Shown in pieces: positions 7,411 to 14,529 of a stretch of DNA of 14,605 bases (the stretch's first letter is position 1; each line of letters starts with the position of its first letter). The translations under genes and the position numbers were made by a program. Under the pieces are notes generated by a model, which saw only the letters and a program-made list of their open reading frames with translations, had not been told where the DNA came from and made no database searches. Source of the DNA: an uncultured Prevotella sp. (lineage in GTDB: Bacteria > Bacteroidota > Bacteroidia > Bacteroidales > Bacteroidaceae); NCBI GenBank assembly GCA_900548195.1, contig URJQ01000079.1:1-14605 (forward strand). The letters run 5' to 3'.

Positions 7411-8523
7411 TTACTTCACGACGCCCTTTTCCAGATATTCGGCGAGGTTGATACGCATCACGCTTGCCACATGTTCAGCGGCAACCTTCTCCATATCGTG
7501 CTTTACCATAATCTGAACGAGCTGCTCGAAGGTAGTGGTCTGTGGGTTCCAACCCAGTTCAGTCTTGGCTTTTGTAGGGTCTCCCCAAAGGTTTACCACA
7601 TCAGTAGGACGATAGAAGTCAGGACTTACCTCGATAAGAGTCTTGCCTACAAGTTCCTTTGGACCAGCAATACAGATGCCTTTCTCGTCCATGCCTTCGC
7701 CTTCAAACTTCAATTCGATGCCAGCAGCCTTGAAAGCGTAATAAGCAAACTCACGAACAGAATGCTGTACACCTGTAGCAATGACGAAATCCTCAGGTTT
7801 TTCATTCTGAAGGATGAGCCACATGCACTCTACATAGTCCTTTGCATAGCCCCAGTCACGGAGAGAAGAGAGGTTACCGAGATAGAGTTTTTCCTGTTTT
7901 CCCTGTGCAATACGAGCAGCTGCGAGGGTAATCTTTCGAGTAACGAAAGTTTCACCACGGCGTTCAGACTCATGATTGAAGAGTATTCCGGAGCAGCAGA
8001 ACATATCATACGCCTCACGATATTCTTTTACAATCCAGAAACCATAGAGTTTAGCGACAGCATACGGAGAGTAAGGGTGGAAAGGAGTATTCTCATTCTG
8101 TGGCACTTCCTCCACTTTACCGTACAATTCCGAAGTACTTGCCTGGTAAATGCGGCACTCTTTCTCCAAACCGCATGCGCGAACAGCCTCCAAGACACGG
8201 AGAACACCAGTAGCATCAACATCAGCAGTAAACTCCGGAGAGTCGAAACTTACCTGCACATGGCTCTGTGCAGCAAGATTGTATATTTCAGTTGGGCGCA
8301 CCTTACCAACGACCTTAACGAGAGACATAGAGTCGCCGAGGTCGCCATAATGCAGGTGGAAGTTTGGTTTTCCCTCAAGATGAGCGATACGCTCACGATA
8401 ATCCACAGAAGAGCGACGGATAATGCCGTGCACTTCATATCCTTTTTCGAGAAGAAACTCAGAGAGATAACTACCATCCTGACCGGTTACACCAGTAATC
8501 AATGCTACTTTTCTATTTTCCAT
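7411..8523 (-). CDS. gmd: GDP-mannose 4,6-dehydratase
   Basis: A 370-aa NADP-dependent extended short-chain dehydrogenase that makes GDP-4-keto-6-deoxymannose from GDP-mannose, the committed step to GDP-L-fucose. Seen: nucleotide-binding GVTGQDGSYL at 11-20, IIRRSS at 35-39, the AAQSHVQVSF block at 84-93, active-site STSE (129-132) with Thr130 and Glu132, and Tyr154/Lys158 in PYSPYAVAK. NHESERRGETFVTRK at 183-197 is characteristic of Gmd. The product feeds Fcl directly downstream, and its substrate comes from ManC upstream. The 204-bp gap before gmd is unusually long for this cluster and carries tandem repeats. Confidence 0.97.
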   Translation of the reverse strand: MENRKVALITGVTGQDGSYLSEFLLEKGYEVHGIIRRSSVDYRERIAHLEGKPNFHLHYGDLGDSMSLVKVVGKVRPTEIYNLAAQSHVQVSFDSPEFTADVDATGVLRVLEAVRACGLEKECRIYQASTSELYGKVEEVPQNENTPFHPYSPYAVAKLYGFWIVKEYREAYDMFCCSGILFNHESERRGETFVTRKITLAAARIAQGKQEKLYLGNLSSLRDWGYAKDYVECMWLILQNEKPEDFVIATGVQHSVREFAYYAFKAAGIELKFEGEGMDEKGICIAGPKELVGKTLIEVSPDFYRPTDVVNLWGDPTKAKTELGWNPQTTTFEQLVQIMVKHDMEKVAAEHVASVMRINLAEYLEKGVVK

Positions 8524-8580
8524 TTTAGTTTTTTTGTCATTCCATCACGCTCTCCCAGTAGTGGAGAAGCACCCTATTTC

Positions 8581-8644
8581 CAATGCAGGAAGCGTCCTTT
8601 CGAATGCAGGAAGCGTCCATTTTCAATGTAGGAAACTTCCTTTT
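8581..8644. repeat. Three-unit tandem repeat, 21-22 bp period, in the manC-gmd gap
   Basis: Units begin at 8581, 8602 and 8624. The first two share aatgcaggaagcgtcc exactly. The third is diverged (aatgtaggaaacttcc) and its core ggaaacttcc is a partial palindrome. T-rich linkers separate the units. The spacing equals about two helical turns, so all units face the same side of the DNA. The array is 58 bp upstream of the gmd start. It could be a regulator binding array or a remnant of a dispersed intergenic repeat. With only three units and no long spacers it is not CRISPR. Confidence 0.75.
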
Positions 8645-8727
8645 GGCGAATAAAGACGGAACTATTACCAGATAATAACGTCCATATCCAAGGGCAGAGT
8701 GATGGTTATTTATATTAAATACCTATC

Positions 8728-9792
8728 TTATTTGATTGAAAATTCCTTAATTCTCTGTTCTTCAGAGAGCTTGCAAATGAGCAGTCTGCCGTCTCTTTCA
8801 GCCACGATGTAGCCTTCGAGTCCCTGAATAGCCACCTGCTTTGCATTCTCTACGTTGATGACACAGTTGCTTGACTCAAAGAGTTTTACGTTAGGACTGA
8901 TGACAGCATTATTATCATCGTCCTTATTAGAGAGATTATGCAGCGAGCCCCATGTGCCCAGGTCGCTCCATCCGAAGTCAGCAGGGAAGACGAAAATCTC
9001 CTCAGCATTCTCCAATATAGCGTAATCGACGCTGATATTCTCACATTCCGGATATTTGGCGTTGACTACCTCCTGCTCCTTTTCAGTGCCGAAGACAGGA
9101 ATCATCTCCTCAAACATATTTGCAATCAGCGGACGATACATACGGAAAGCATTTACGATAGTTCTGACATTCCATACGAATATGCCTGCGTTCCAGAAGT
9201 AATTATTGTGAGTGATATACTCCTTAGCAGTCTCCAGGTCCGGTTTCTCTCGGAAAGAATCGACCATGAAAATCTCTCTGTTGCGCATACTCTGCTGTGC
9301 GAGGTCCGCCTGAATATAGCCATAGCCAGTCTCAGGGCGTGTAGGCTTCATTCCGAGTGTGAGTATAGCATCCGTCTCGCTTGCAAACTGGAGTGTTGAA
9401 GTGATGACACGCTGAAATTCTGTGACATTCATGACGATATGGTCACTTGGAGAAACGACGATATTAGCGTCAGAATCCTTAGCCTTGATTCTCCAACTGA
9501 CATAAGCTATGCAAGGCGCAGTGTTGCGTCGGCAAGGCTCGCTAAGTATGTTAGATGAAGGAATATCAGGCAGTTGCTCCTTTACCTTATCGACATAAAT
9601 AGCATTAGTCACCACCCAAACATTCTCTGGCGGGCATACTCCGGCAAATCTGTCGTATGTAAGCTGGAGCAATGTGCGTCCCACGCCGAGGATATCTATG
9701 AACTGTTTTGGGTTTTCTTCCGTGCTCATAGGCCAGAATCGGCTTCCTACGCCGCCAGCCATAATGACGAGATGATTGTGATTATCGTTCAT
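8728..9792 (-). CDS. manC: Mannose-1-phosphate guanylyltransferase
   Basis: A 354-aa nucleotidyltransferase that makes GDP-mannose from mannose-1-phosphate and GTP. Signatures: the nucleotide-binding MAGGVGSRFWPMS at 11-23, NPKQF at 27-31, EPCRRNTAP at 85-93, the metal-binding SPSDH at 114-118, FREKPD at 180-185, FWNAGIFVW at 199-207, and SVDYAILE at 254-261. Length fits the guanylyltransferase-only form; the C-terminal phosphomannose isomerase (cupin) domain of ~480-aa bifunctional enzymes is absent. It is first in the manC-gmd-fcl pathway order and lies 94 bp downstream of a small acidic protein gene. GDP-mannose may also feed mannosylation elsewhere. Confidence 0.95.
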   Translation of the reverse strand: MNDNHNHLVIMAGGVGSRFWPMSTEENPKQFIDILGVGRTLLQLTYDRFAGVCPPENVWVVTNAIYVDKVKEQLPDIPSSNILSEPCRRNTAPCIAYVSWRIKAKDSDANIVVSPSDHIVMNVTEFQRVITSTLQFASETDAILTLGMKPTRPETGYGYIQADLAQQSMRNREIFMVDSFREKPDLETAKEYITHNNYFWNAGIFVWNVRTIVNAFRMYRPLIANMFEEMIPVFGTEKEQEVVNAKYPECENISVDYAILENAEEIFVFPADFGWSDLGTWGSLHNLSNKDDDNNAVISPNVKLFESSNCVINVENAKQVAIQGLEGYIVAERDGRLLICKLSEEQRIKEFSIK

Positions 9793-9844
9793 TTCGTTGA
9801 GAGTTTCTTCGTTAAAACATTGATTACCAAGGCAATTACGCTAT

Positions 9845-9867
9845 CTATGTGCGAGACAAGCACATAG
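9845..9867 (-). other. Intercistronic hairpin between the unknown gene and manC
   Basis: A perfect 8-bp inverted repeat, ctatgtgc at 9845-9852 and gcacatag at 9860-9867, with a 7-nt loop. It lies 19 bp past the stop of the upstream gene and 52 bp before the manC ATG. No U-tract follows on the minus strand, so it is probably an mRNA processing or stability structure. Confidence 0.55.
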
Positions 9868-9886
9868 TTCACACACATCAAAATAC

Positions 9887-10330
9887 TTACTTTTCATCCA
9901 TAAGATGATGGAGGAAGTCATCGAGATCTTTCTCTAAGTTCTCCATAAAGTTGCCTCCGATGATGATAGTGTCGTCAGTATCAGCGATAAAGAGTTCGTC
10001 GATATGCTCTCCTGTTTCATTTTCCAGCACAAAACTGTAAGGCATTATGATGCCGAGAGTAGAGCCGAAGTTGTCCTTCAGGAGCAGTTGGCGCAATCCT
10101 TTCGCTACTTTTTTGTAGAAGACAGTGTCCTCTTCGTTATTGCCTATCCATTCATCCACGACGATGCGTGTGATTTCATTATCATCATCATCGAAGACCA
10201 TAACGTCACCCGTCTCCTGGTTGACACGCAGATGAAGGTCCGTCATTACTACAGGTTCCTCTGTCTGAGGAAATTTCTGCGCCACTTTTCCGAGCATGCG
10301 CATCAATTGGGATTGAGTTTTTTCTGTCAT
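9887..10330 (-). CDS. Small acidic protein of unknown function
   Basis: A 147-aa protein with no family I recognise. It has no signal peptide or membrane segment, so it is probably cytoplasmic. The N-terminal ~20 residues are basic and helical (QLMRMLGKVAQKF). The middle alternates short strand-like stretches with an acidic patch (FDDDDNE, 46-52). The segment 85-125 looks mixed beta (GIIMPYSFVLEN, DELFIADTDDTIIIGG). The C-terminal helix is very acidic (MENLEKDLDDFLHHLMDEK). Normal composition, a predicted promoter upstream and a clear stop support a real gene. It is first in the run leading to manC, gmd and fcl. That makes an accessory or regulatory role in sugar-nucleotide supply possible, but this rests only on position. 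Confidence 0.8.
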   Translation of the reverse strand: MTEKTQSQLMRMLGKVAQKFPQTEEPVVMTDLHLRVNQETGDVMVFDDDDNEITRIVVDEWIGNNEEDTVFYKKVAKGLRQLLLKDNFGSTLGIIMPYSFVLENETGEHIDELFIADTDDTIIIGGNFMENLEKDLDDFLHHLMDEK

Positions 10331-10382
10331 ATTATATAATAAGGTGTAAATGGTAACGATGATGAATGTTTATCTATAAGTA

Positions 10383-10459
10383 GGTAATCAAAATTATTTT
10401 GATAATGAATAGATTACGAATAAATGCTTTTCATTATGATAAAAATAATTCTGATTACC
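10383..10459. repeat. Large imperfect inverted repeat between secA and the unknown gene
   Basis: Left arm 10383-10409 and right arm 10430-10459 pair over about 25 positions, with one mismatch and one small bulge, around a 20-nt loop. Both arms end in ggtaatca (left) or its complement tgattacc (right). The mismatch is A·C on the plus strand and G·U in minus-strand RNA. In plus orientation the right arm is followed by cccc and six T. In minus orientation, the direction of secA, no U-tract follows. It may terminate or protect the secA transcript, or act as an operator, because a predicted promoter lies within it. Confidence 0.7.
10389..10420 (-). promoter_or_regulatory. Probable promoter of the unknown gene and manC cluster
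   Basis: On the minus strand the -7 box is TAATTTTG (10396-10389), an exact TAnnTTTG match. The upstream TTCG (10420-10417) would be a one-mismatch -33 box at 20 bp spacing. The predicted start is near 10382, giving a ~50-nt leader. The -7 box lies inside the left arm of the large inverted repeat, which could couple secA termination to initiation here or allow a regulator to block it. Confidence 0.5.
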
Positions 10460-10590
10460 CCCTTTTTTCTCCAGATTGTTCGGTCAATGGGGTGGAAACA
10501 GCGTCAGAAAGACTTATGTCAAGGGTCGCTTTCGCAAACCATAGAAGTCATTTCACGAGCCCTACCCTATGACTGGACAATCGGAAATCC

Positions 10591-10609
10591 AATATCTGGA
10601 TTAGATATT
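10591..10609 (-). other. Short hairpin overlapping the secA stop codon
   Basis: A 7-bp perfect inverted repeat (aatatct at 10591-10597 and agatatt at 10603-10609, loop ggatt) spans the secA TAA at 10603-10601. It is AT-rich and lacks a following U-tract. It may be incidental. The rest of 10460-10590 shows no gene or clear signal. Confidence 0.3.
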
Positions 10610-13600
10610 CTTACCGTGACAGTGCTTAAACTTCTTGCCAGAACCACATGGACATGGATCATTTGGACGAGGCATCTTGTCTCTGATGATCGGAGCATGG
10701 CGCTGTGGCGCAGCAGAAGGGTCGTGATAGCGAGGCTGGGAAGGCGCATTGCTTGGCTGGTCAGGCTGCTGAATGTGAGAACCGTCAGCTGCGAGTTCCT
10801 CCTTCTGTGTGGTATATTCTGGCTGCTTAGGCTTCTGTTCCTCTTCAGGAGCTTCAGTAATCTCGACAGGCTGCTCAGTCTGTCCTGGCTGATGGATGCG
10901 AGCACGTGTGAGAGTCATTGCTATAGAGTCGTGCATCTGGTTGATCATATTATCCCAGAGCTTAACGCTCTCAAGCTTGAAGATAAGCAATGGATCCTTC
11001 TGCTCATAGCTTGAGTTCTGTACAGAGTGACGAAGGTCATCGAGCTGGCGAAGGTTTTCCTTCCAGTTGTCGTCGATTACGCGGAGCATAATCATCTTCT
11101 CAAACTGCTTGACGATATCCTTAGCCTGACTTTCATAGAGAGCCTTAAGTCCGAATGTGAGGTTATATATGAACTTATTGTCAGTGATAGGAATAGCGAT
11201 GCGGTCGTAACGTCCACCTGCATTCTCGCAAATATCCTTGACTACCGGCCATGCGGTCTGAGTGATGCGCTCTGTACGGTTCTTAAATTCGGTGATAACT
11301 GCCTGGAAGCACTTCTCAGCCATCTCGTCAGCACCAGTCTTTGAGTATTCCTCTTCGGTGAGAGGGAAGTCCATAGCAAAGATCTTGAGGAAGTTTTCCT
11401 TGCATCCTTCGTAGTCCTGATGGTCGATGATGTAAGATACACGGTCCCAAAGAAGGTTTGTAATATCCATTCCGATACGCTCACCCATGAGTGCGTGGCG
11501 ACGACGCTCATAGATAACGGTACGCTGCTTGTTCATCACGTCATCGTATTCGAGCAGACGCTTACGGATACCGAAGTTGTTTTCCTCCACCTTCTTCTGT
11601 GCTCTTTCGATGCTCTTGGAGATGAGTGGGCTTTCGATACGCTCGCCTTCCTCAAATCCGAGGCGGTCCATTACCTTAGCAATACGCTCAGAAGCGAAGA
11701 GACGCATCAGTTTGTCTTCCAATGAAACATAGAAGACAGAAGAACCTGGGTCACCCTGACGACCGGCACGACCACGCAACTGGCGATCGACGCGGCGGCT
11801 CTCGTGGCGCTCAGTACCGATGATGGCGAGACCACCAGCAGCCTTTACCTCTGGAGTAAGCTTGATGTCGGTACCTCGACCAGCCATATTGGTGGCGATA
11901 GTCACAGCTCCGAGACCATTGACAGAGCGTCCTGCCTCAGCTACGATGAGGGACTCACGAGCGTGCTCCTTAGCATTGAGGACATTGTGAGGGATATTTC
12001 TCATCTTGAGCATTCGGCTGATAAGCTCAGAAATCTCAACAGATGTAGTACCTACGAGCACTGGACGTCCAGCATTACGCATTGCCTCAATCTCCTCTAT
12101 GACAGCAGTATATTTCTCGCGGTTGGTCTTATATACGCGGTCGTCCATATCATTACGGAGCACAGGACGGTTGGTAGGAATCTCTACCACGTCGAGCTTG
12201 TAGATATCCCAGAACTCTCCAGCCTCAGTACTTGCAGTACCGGTCATACCAGCGAGCTTGTGATACATACGGAAGTAGTTCTGCAGGGTAATGGTAGCAT
12301 AGGTCTGAGTAGCATCCTCCACCTTTACATGCTCTTTAGCCTCGACAGCCTGGTGGAGACCATCGCTCCAACGGCGTCCTTCCATGATACGTCCAGTCTG
12401 CTCATCGACAATCTTCACCTGACCATCCATTACTACGTACTGGTCGTCACGATTGAACATAGAGTATGCCTTCAGCAACTGCTGAATGGTATGTACGCGC
12501 TCTGACTGAACAGAATAGTGCTGGAGACAAGCATCCTTCTTCTCCAGACGCTCCTCGTCAGTAAGCCCCGTCTCTGCTTCAAGAGCTGAAAGTTCGGTTG
12601 TAATATCAGGAAGCACGAAGAGTTCGCTATCTCCCACCTCCTTGGAGAGCCATTCTACGCCCTTGTCAGTGAGGTCGGCAGAGTTCTGCTTCTCGTCAGC
12701 CACGAAGTAGAGTGGCTTGACAGCCTCTGGCATACGGCGGTTATTATTCTCCATGTAAATCTCTTCCGTCTTGAGCATACCAGCCTTGATACCCTCTTCA
12801 GAGAGGAACTTCACGAGTGGGCGGTTCTTAGGAAGTGACTTATATGAACGGTAGAGGGCAAGGAAGCCTTCATCCAATTTCTGCTGATTATTCTCTTTTC
12901 TACCCTCAGCGATGAGCTGCTTAGCGTCAGAGAGATACTGAGTGGCGAGCTTTCTCTGCACTGCAACGAGTCTCTCCACGAGTGGCTGATATTCCACGAA
13001 CATCTGGTCGCCGCCCTTAGGCACTGGTCCGCTGATAATAAGAGGGGTACGCGCATCGTCAATGAGCACGCTATCGACCTCATCGACGATAGCATAATTG
13101 TGGCGACGCTGCACCAAATCCTCTGGCTGCATTGCCATATTGTCGCGCAGATAGTCGAAACCGAACTCATTATTGGTACCGAAAGTGATGTCAGCCATAT
13201 AAGCTCTGCGACGAGCGTCAGAGTTAGGCTGATGCTTGTCAATACAATCCACCGAGAGACCATGGAACATATAGAGAGGACCCATCCACTCGGAGTCACG
13301 CTTAGCGAGGTAATCATTGACAGTAACGACGTGAACACCGTTTCCTGTAAGGGCATTGAGGAATACAGGACATGTAGCCACGAGGGTCTTACCTTCACCA
13401 GTTGCCATCTCGGCAATCTTACCCTGATGGAGCACGATACCACCGAAGAGCTGCACGTCATAGTGAACCATCTCCCACTTGATATCGTTGCCACCCGCTG
13501 TCCAGTGATTGTGATAGATAGCCTTATCGCCGTCTATGGTCACGAAGTCATTGGCTGGGTTTGCTGCAAGTTCGCGGTCGAAGTCAGTTGCAGTAACGAT

Positions 13601-13981
13601 AGTCTCCTCATTCTCTGTGAATCGACGAGCTGTATCCTTGACGATGCTGAACACCTGTGGGAAAACCTCATTGAGGGCATCCTCATATCTGTCGAGCACC
13701 TCTTTGTCGAGCTTATCTACTTGCGAGAACAAAGACTCACGTTCATCGATTGGAGTCTCTTCGATCTTTGCCTTCAGTTCGTCAATCTGTTTCTTGAGAT
13801 CATTTGCAGAGTTCTGCACATAGCTCTGAATCTCCTTGGTCTTAGCACGGAGTTCGTCGTTTGACAATGCCTGAATGGCAGGGTACGCCTCCTTGATTTT
13901 CTCTACGAGAGGCATGATAGCCTTGCGGTCTCGGCTTGCTTTGTTGCCGAAAAAGGCTTCTAATATAGTCTTGAAATTCAT
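10601..13981 (-). CDS. secA: Preprotein translocase ATPase SecA
   Basis: A 1126-aa motor ATPase that drives secretory proteins through SecYEG at the inner membrane. Visible: Walker A ATGEGKT (193-199), Walker B with DEVD (300-303), GTNNEFGFDYLRD (268-280), TNMAGRGTDI, and helicase motif VI (QLRGRAGRQGDPGSS). At the C-terminus a Gln/Pro-rich linker leads to the zinc/SecB-binding motif CPCGSGKKFKHCHG (about 1110-1123). It is longer than the ~900-aa E. coli protein because of an N-terminal charged helical insert (about 50-95), extra sequence near 128-170 and a large insert after residue 320. Such inserts are typical of Bacteroidetes SecA. The start MNFKTILEAFFGNK at 13981 matches family N-termini; an in-frame ATG 11 codons upstream (14014) adds a basic, unrelated stretch. 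Confidence 0.97.
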   Translation of the reverse strand: MNFKTILEAFFGNKASRDRKAIMPLVEKIKEAYPAIQALSNDELRAKTKEIQSYVQNSANDLKKQIDELKAKIEETPIDERESLFSQVDKLDKEVLDRYEDALNEVFPQVFSIVKDTARRFTENEETIVTATDFDRELAANPANDFVTIDGDKAIYHNHWTAGGNDIKWEMVHYDVQLFGGIVLHQGKIAEMATGEGKTLVATCPVFLNALTGNGVHVVTVNDYLAKRDSEWMGPLYMFHGLSVDCIDKHQPNSDARRRAYMADITFGTNNEFGFDYLRDNMAMQPEDLVQRRHNYAIVDEVDSVLIDDARTPLIISGPVPKGGDQMFVEYQPLVERLVAVQRKLATQYLSDAKQLIAEGRKENNQQKLDEGFLALYRSYKSLPKNRPLVKFLSEEGIKAGMLKTEEIYMENNNRRMPEAVKPLYFVADEKQNSADLTDKGVEWLSKEVGDSELFVLPDITTELSALEAETGLTDEERLEKKDACLQHYSVQSERVHTIQQLLKAYSMFNRDDQYVVMDGQVKIVDEQTGRIMEGRRWSDGLHQAVEAKEHVKVEDATQTYATITLQNYFRMYHKLAGMTGTASTEAGEFWDIYKLDVVEIPTNRPVLRNDMDDRVYKTNREKYTAVIEEIEAMRNAGRPVLVGTTSVEISELISRMLKMRNIPHNVLNAKEHARESLIVAEAGRSVNGLGAVTIATNMAGRGTDIKLTPEVKAAGGLAIIGTERHESRRVDRQLRGRAGRQGDPGSSVFYVSLEDKLMRLFASERIAKVMDRLGFEEGERIESPLISKSIERAQKKVEENNFGIRKRLLEYDDVMNKQRTVIYERRRHALMGERIGMDITNLLWDRVSYIIDHQDYEGCKENFLKIFAMDFPLTEEEYSKTGADEMAEKCFQAVITEFKNRTERITQTAWPVVKDICENAGGRYDRIAIPITDNKFIYNLTFGLKALYESQAKDIVKQFEKMIMLRVIDDNWKENLRQLDDLRHSVQNSSYEQKDPLLIFKLESVKLWDNMINQMHDSIAMTLTRARIHQPGQTEQPVEITEAPEEEQKPKQPEYTTQKEELAADGSHIQQPDQPSNAPSQPRYHDPSAAPQRHAPIIRDKMPRPNDPCPCGSGKKFKHCHGKNI

Positions 13982-14022
13982 ATCTTGTTGTATTCTTTTT
14001 CTGGATTCGTTCAATCAATTTG

Positions 14023-14054
14023 CAAAAATAATACTTTTTTTTCAAAAAAGCGAA
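14023..14054 (-). promoter_or_regulatory. Probable secA promoter
   Basis: On the minus strand the -7 box is TATTTTTG (14030-14023), matching TAnnTTTG. TTCG (14054-14051) could act as a -33 box with a 20-bp spacer. The start would be near 14016, giving a ~35-nt leader before the ATG at 13981. It would also place the alternative upstream ATG (14014) almost at the transcript 5' end, which argues for the shorter protein. Confidence 0.5.
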
Positions 14055-14429
14055 AAAAATGGTGATTATTTGCGCCTTGCCTTAAAACGCGTGAAACCAA
14101 ACTGATTTGTATCAAAATAACAATTTCGAAGCAAAATGATAGTTTTTGCTTACAATCCGCTTTTTCACCACCTCCGAGTTGACTCGCCGTTTTTGGGTAA
14201 AAGCATGGAGAATTCTGATGGTTTTCTTGCTTTTACGAGGAAGAAAATAGACATTGCGACGCCATAACTATGCTTTCACCTTGCAATAACTATGCTTTCT
14301 TTTTACCAAAACTATGCTGTATGACCAGTAAATTGACGATTTGTGTTAGCAAATAGTGAAGTAAAACGCTTCGAAGAGCCCGAATCCCAAGCCAAAAACC
14401 CATTATTTTCAGTTATGAACCATTATGAA
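14055..14429. other. Non-coding spacer upstream of secA with hairpins and repeats
   Basis: Between secA and the rightward gene, 13982-14529 has no credible gene. Apart from the two promoters and the tandem repeat listed separately, it holds two hairpins. The first is an 8-bp perfect stem (aagcaaaa at 14129-14136, ttttgctt at 14144-14151). The second is a 9-bp stem (gtaaaagca at 14197-14205, tgcttttac at 14228-14236) with a 22-nt loop. Either could end or structure a transcript, but no gene reads into them from inside the window. A self-complementary cttcgaag occurs at 14369-14376. Confidence 0.5.
14264..14321. repeat. Three-unit tandem repeat, 22 bp period, upstream of secA
   Basis: Units start at 14264, 14286 and 14308. 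The first two share ataactatgctttc exactly. The third keeps aactatgct. Spacing is 22 bp in both intervals, with diverged linkers. It has the same layout as the array at 8581-8644 (three units, about two helical turns apart, third unit most diverged) but an unrelated unit sequence. It lies between the divergent secA and rightward-gene promoters, so it could serve as a protein-binding array. Confidence 0.75.
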
Positions 14430-14430
14430 C
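14413..14430 (+). promoter_or_regulatory. Direct repeat just upstream of the rightward promoter
   Basis: The octamer ttatgaac occurs at 14413-14420 and 14423-14430, exactly 10 bp apart (one helical turn), ending at the -33 region of the promoter at 14430-14461. This placement is typical of an activator or repressor half-site pair. Function is inferred only from position and spacing. Confidence 0.4.
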
Positions 14431-14461
14431 TTGTATGATTCAAAAATAATCAATACCTTTG
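14430..14461 (+). promoter_or_regulatory. Bacteroidetes-type promoter of the rightward gene at the window edge
   Basis: The -7 box TACCTTTG (14454-14461) fits TAnnTTTG exactly. CTTG (14430-14433) is a one-mismatch -33 box at 20-bp spacing. The predicted start is near 14468, 41 bases before the mini-ORF and about 62 bases before the ATG of the partial gene. It is divergent from secA. Confidence 0.65.
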
Positions 14462-14508
14462 CCCCGAATTTCATTAAACCACTATATAAAACTTAAACAT
14501 ATCACCCC

Positions 14509-14523
14509 ATGACAAAGATTTGA
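14509..14523 (+). other. Four-codon mini-ORF in the leader of the rightward gene
   Basis: ATG ACA AAG ATT TGA encodes Met-Thr-Lys-Ile. It is in the same frame as the ATG at 14530, with its stop only six bases before that ATG. It could be a translated leader affecting the next start, a chance ATG, or the original start of the gene interrupted by a stop. The sequence alone does not decide. Confidence 0.35.
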
Positions 14524-14529
14524 AGAGTA

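Noticed and set aside
7471..8631. Long rightward open frame (386 codons) antisense to gmd
   Set aside because: It is a shadow of the real gmd frame: composition is rich in His, Cys, Ser and Leu, no family motifs are visible, and its end runs into the tandem repeat array, translating it as repeated CRKRP.
8581..8644. CRISPR array
   Set aside because: Only three units, spacing of 21-22 bp including the repeat itself, no unique spacers of 26-40 bp and no cas genes. The same applies to 14264-14321.
10424..11014. Rightward open frame antisense to the secA C-terminus with a hydrophobic start
   Set aside because: Most of it overlaps the secA coding strand, its start lies in the large inverted repeat, and the sequence has no domain pattern (Leu/Arg/Trp rich shadow).
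12811..13494. Leftward second-frame open run inside secA
   Set aside because: It lies wholly within secA in another frame and is Ser/Leu/Cys rich with no motifs, while the secA frame has all expected motifs there.
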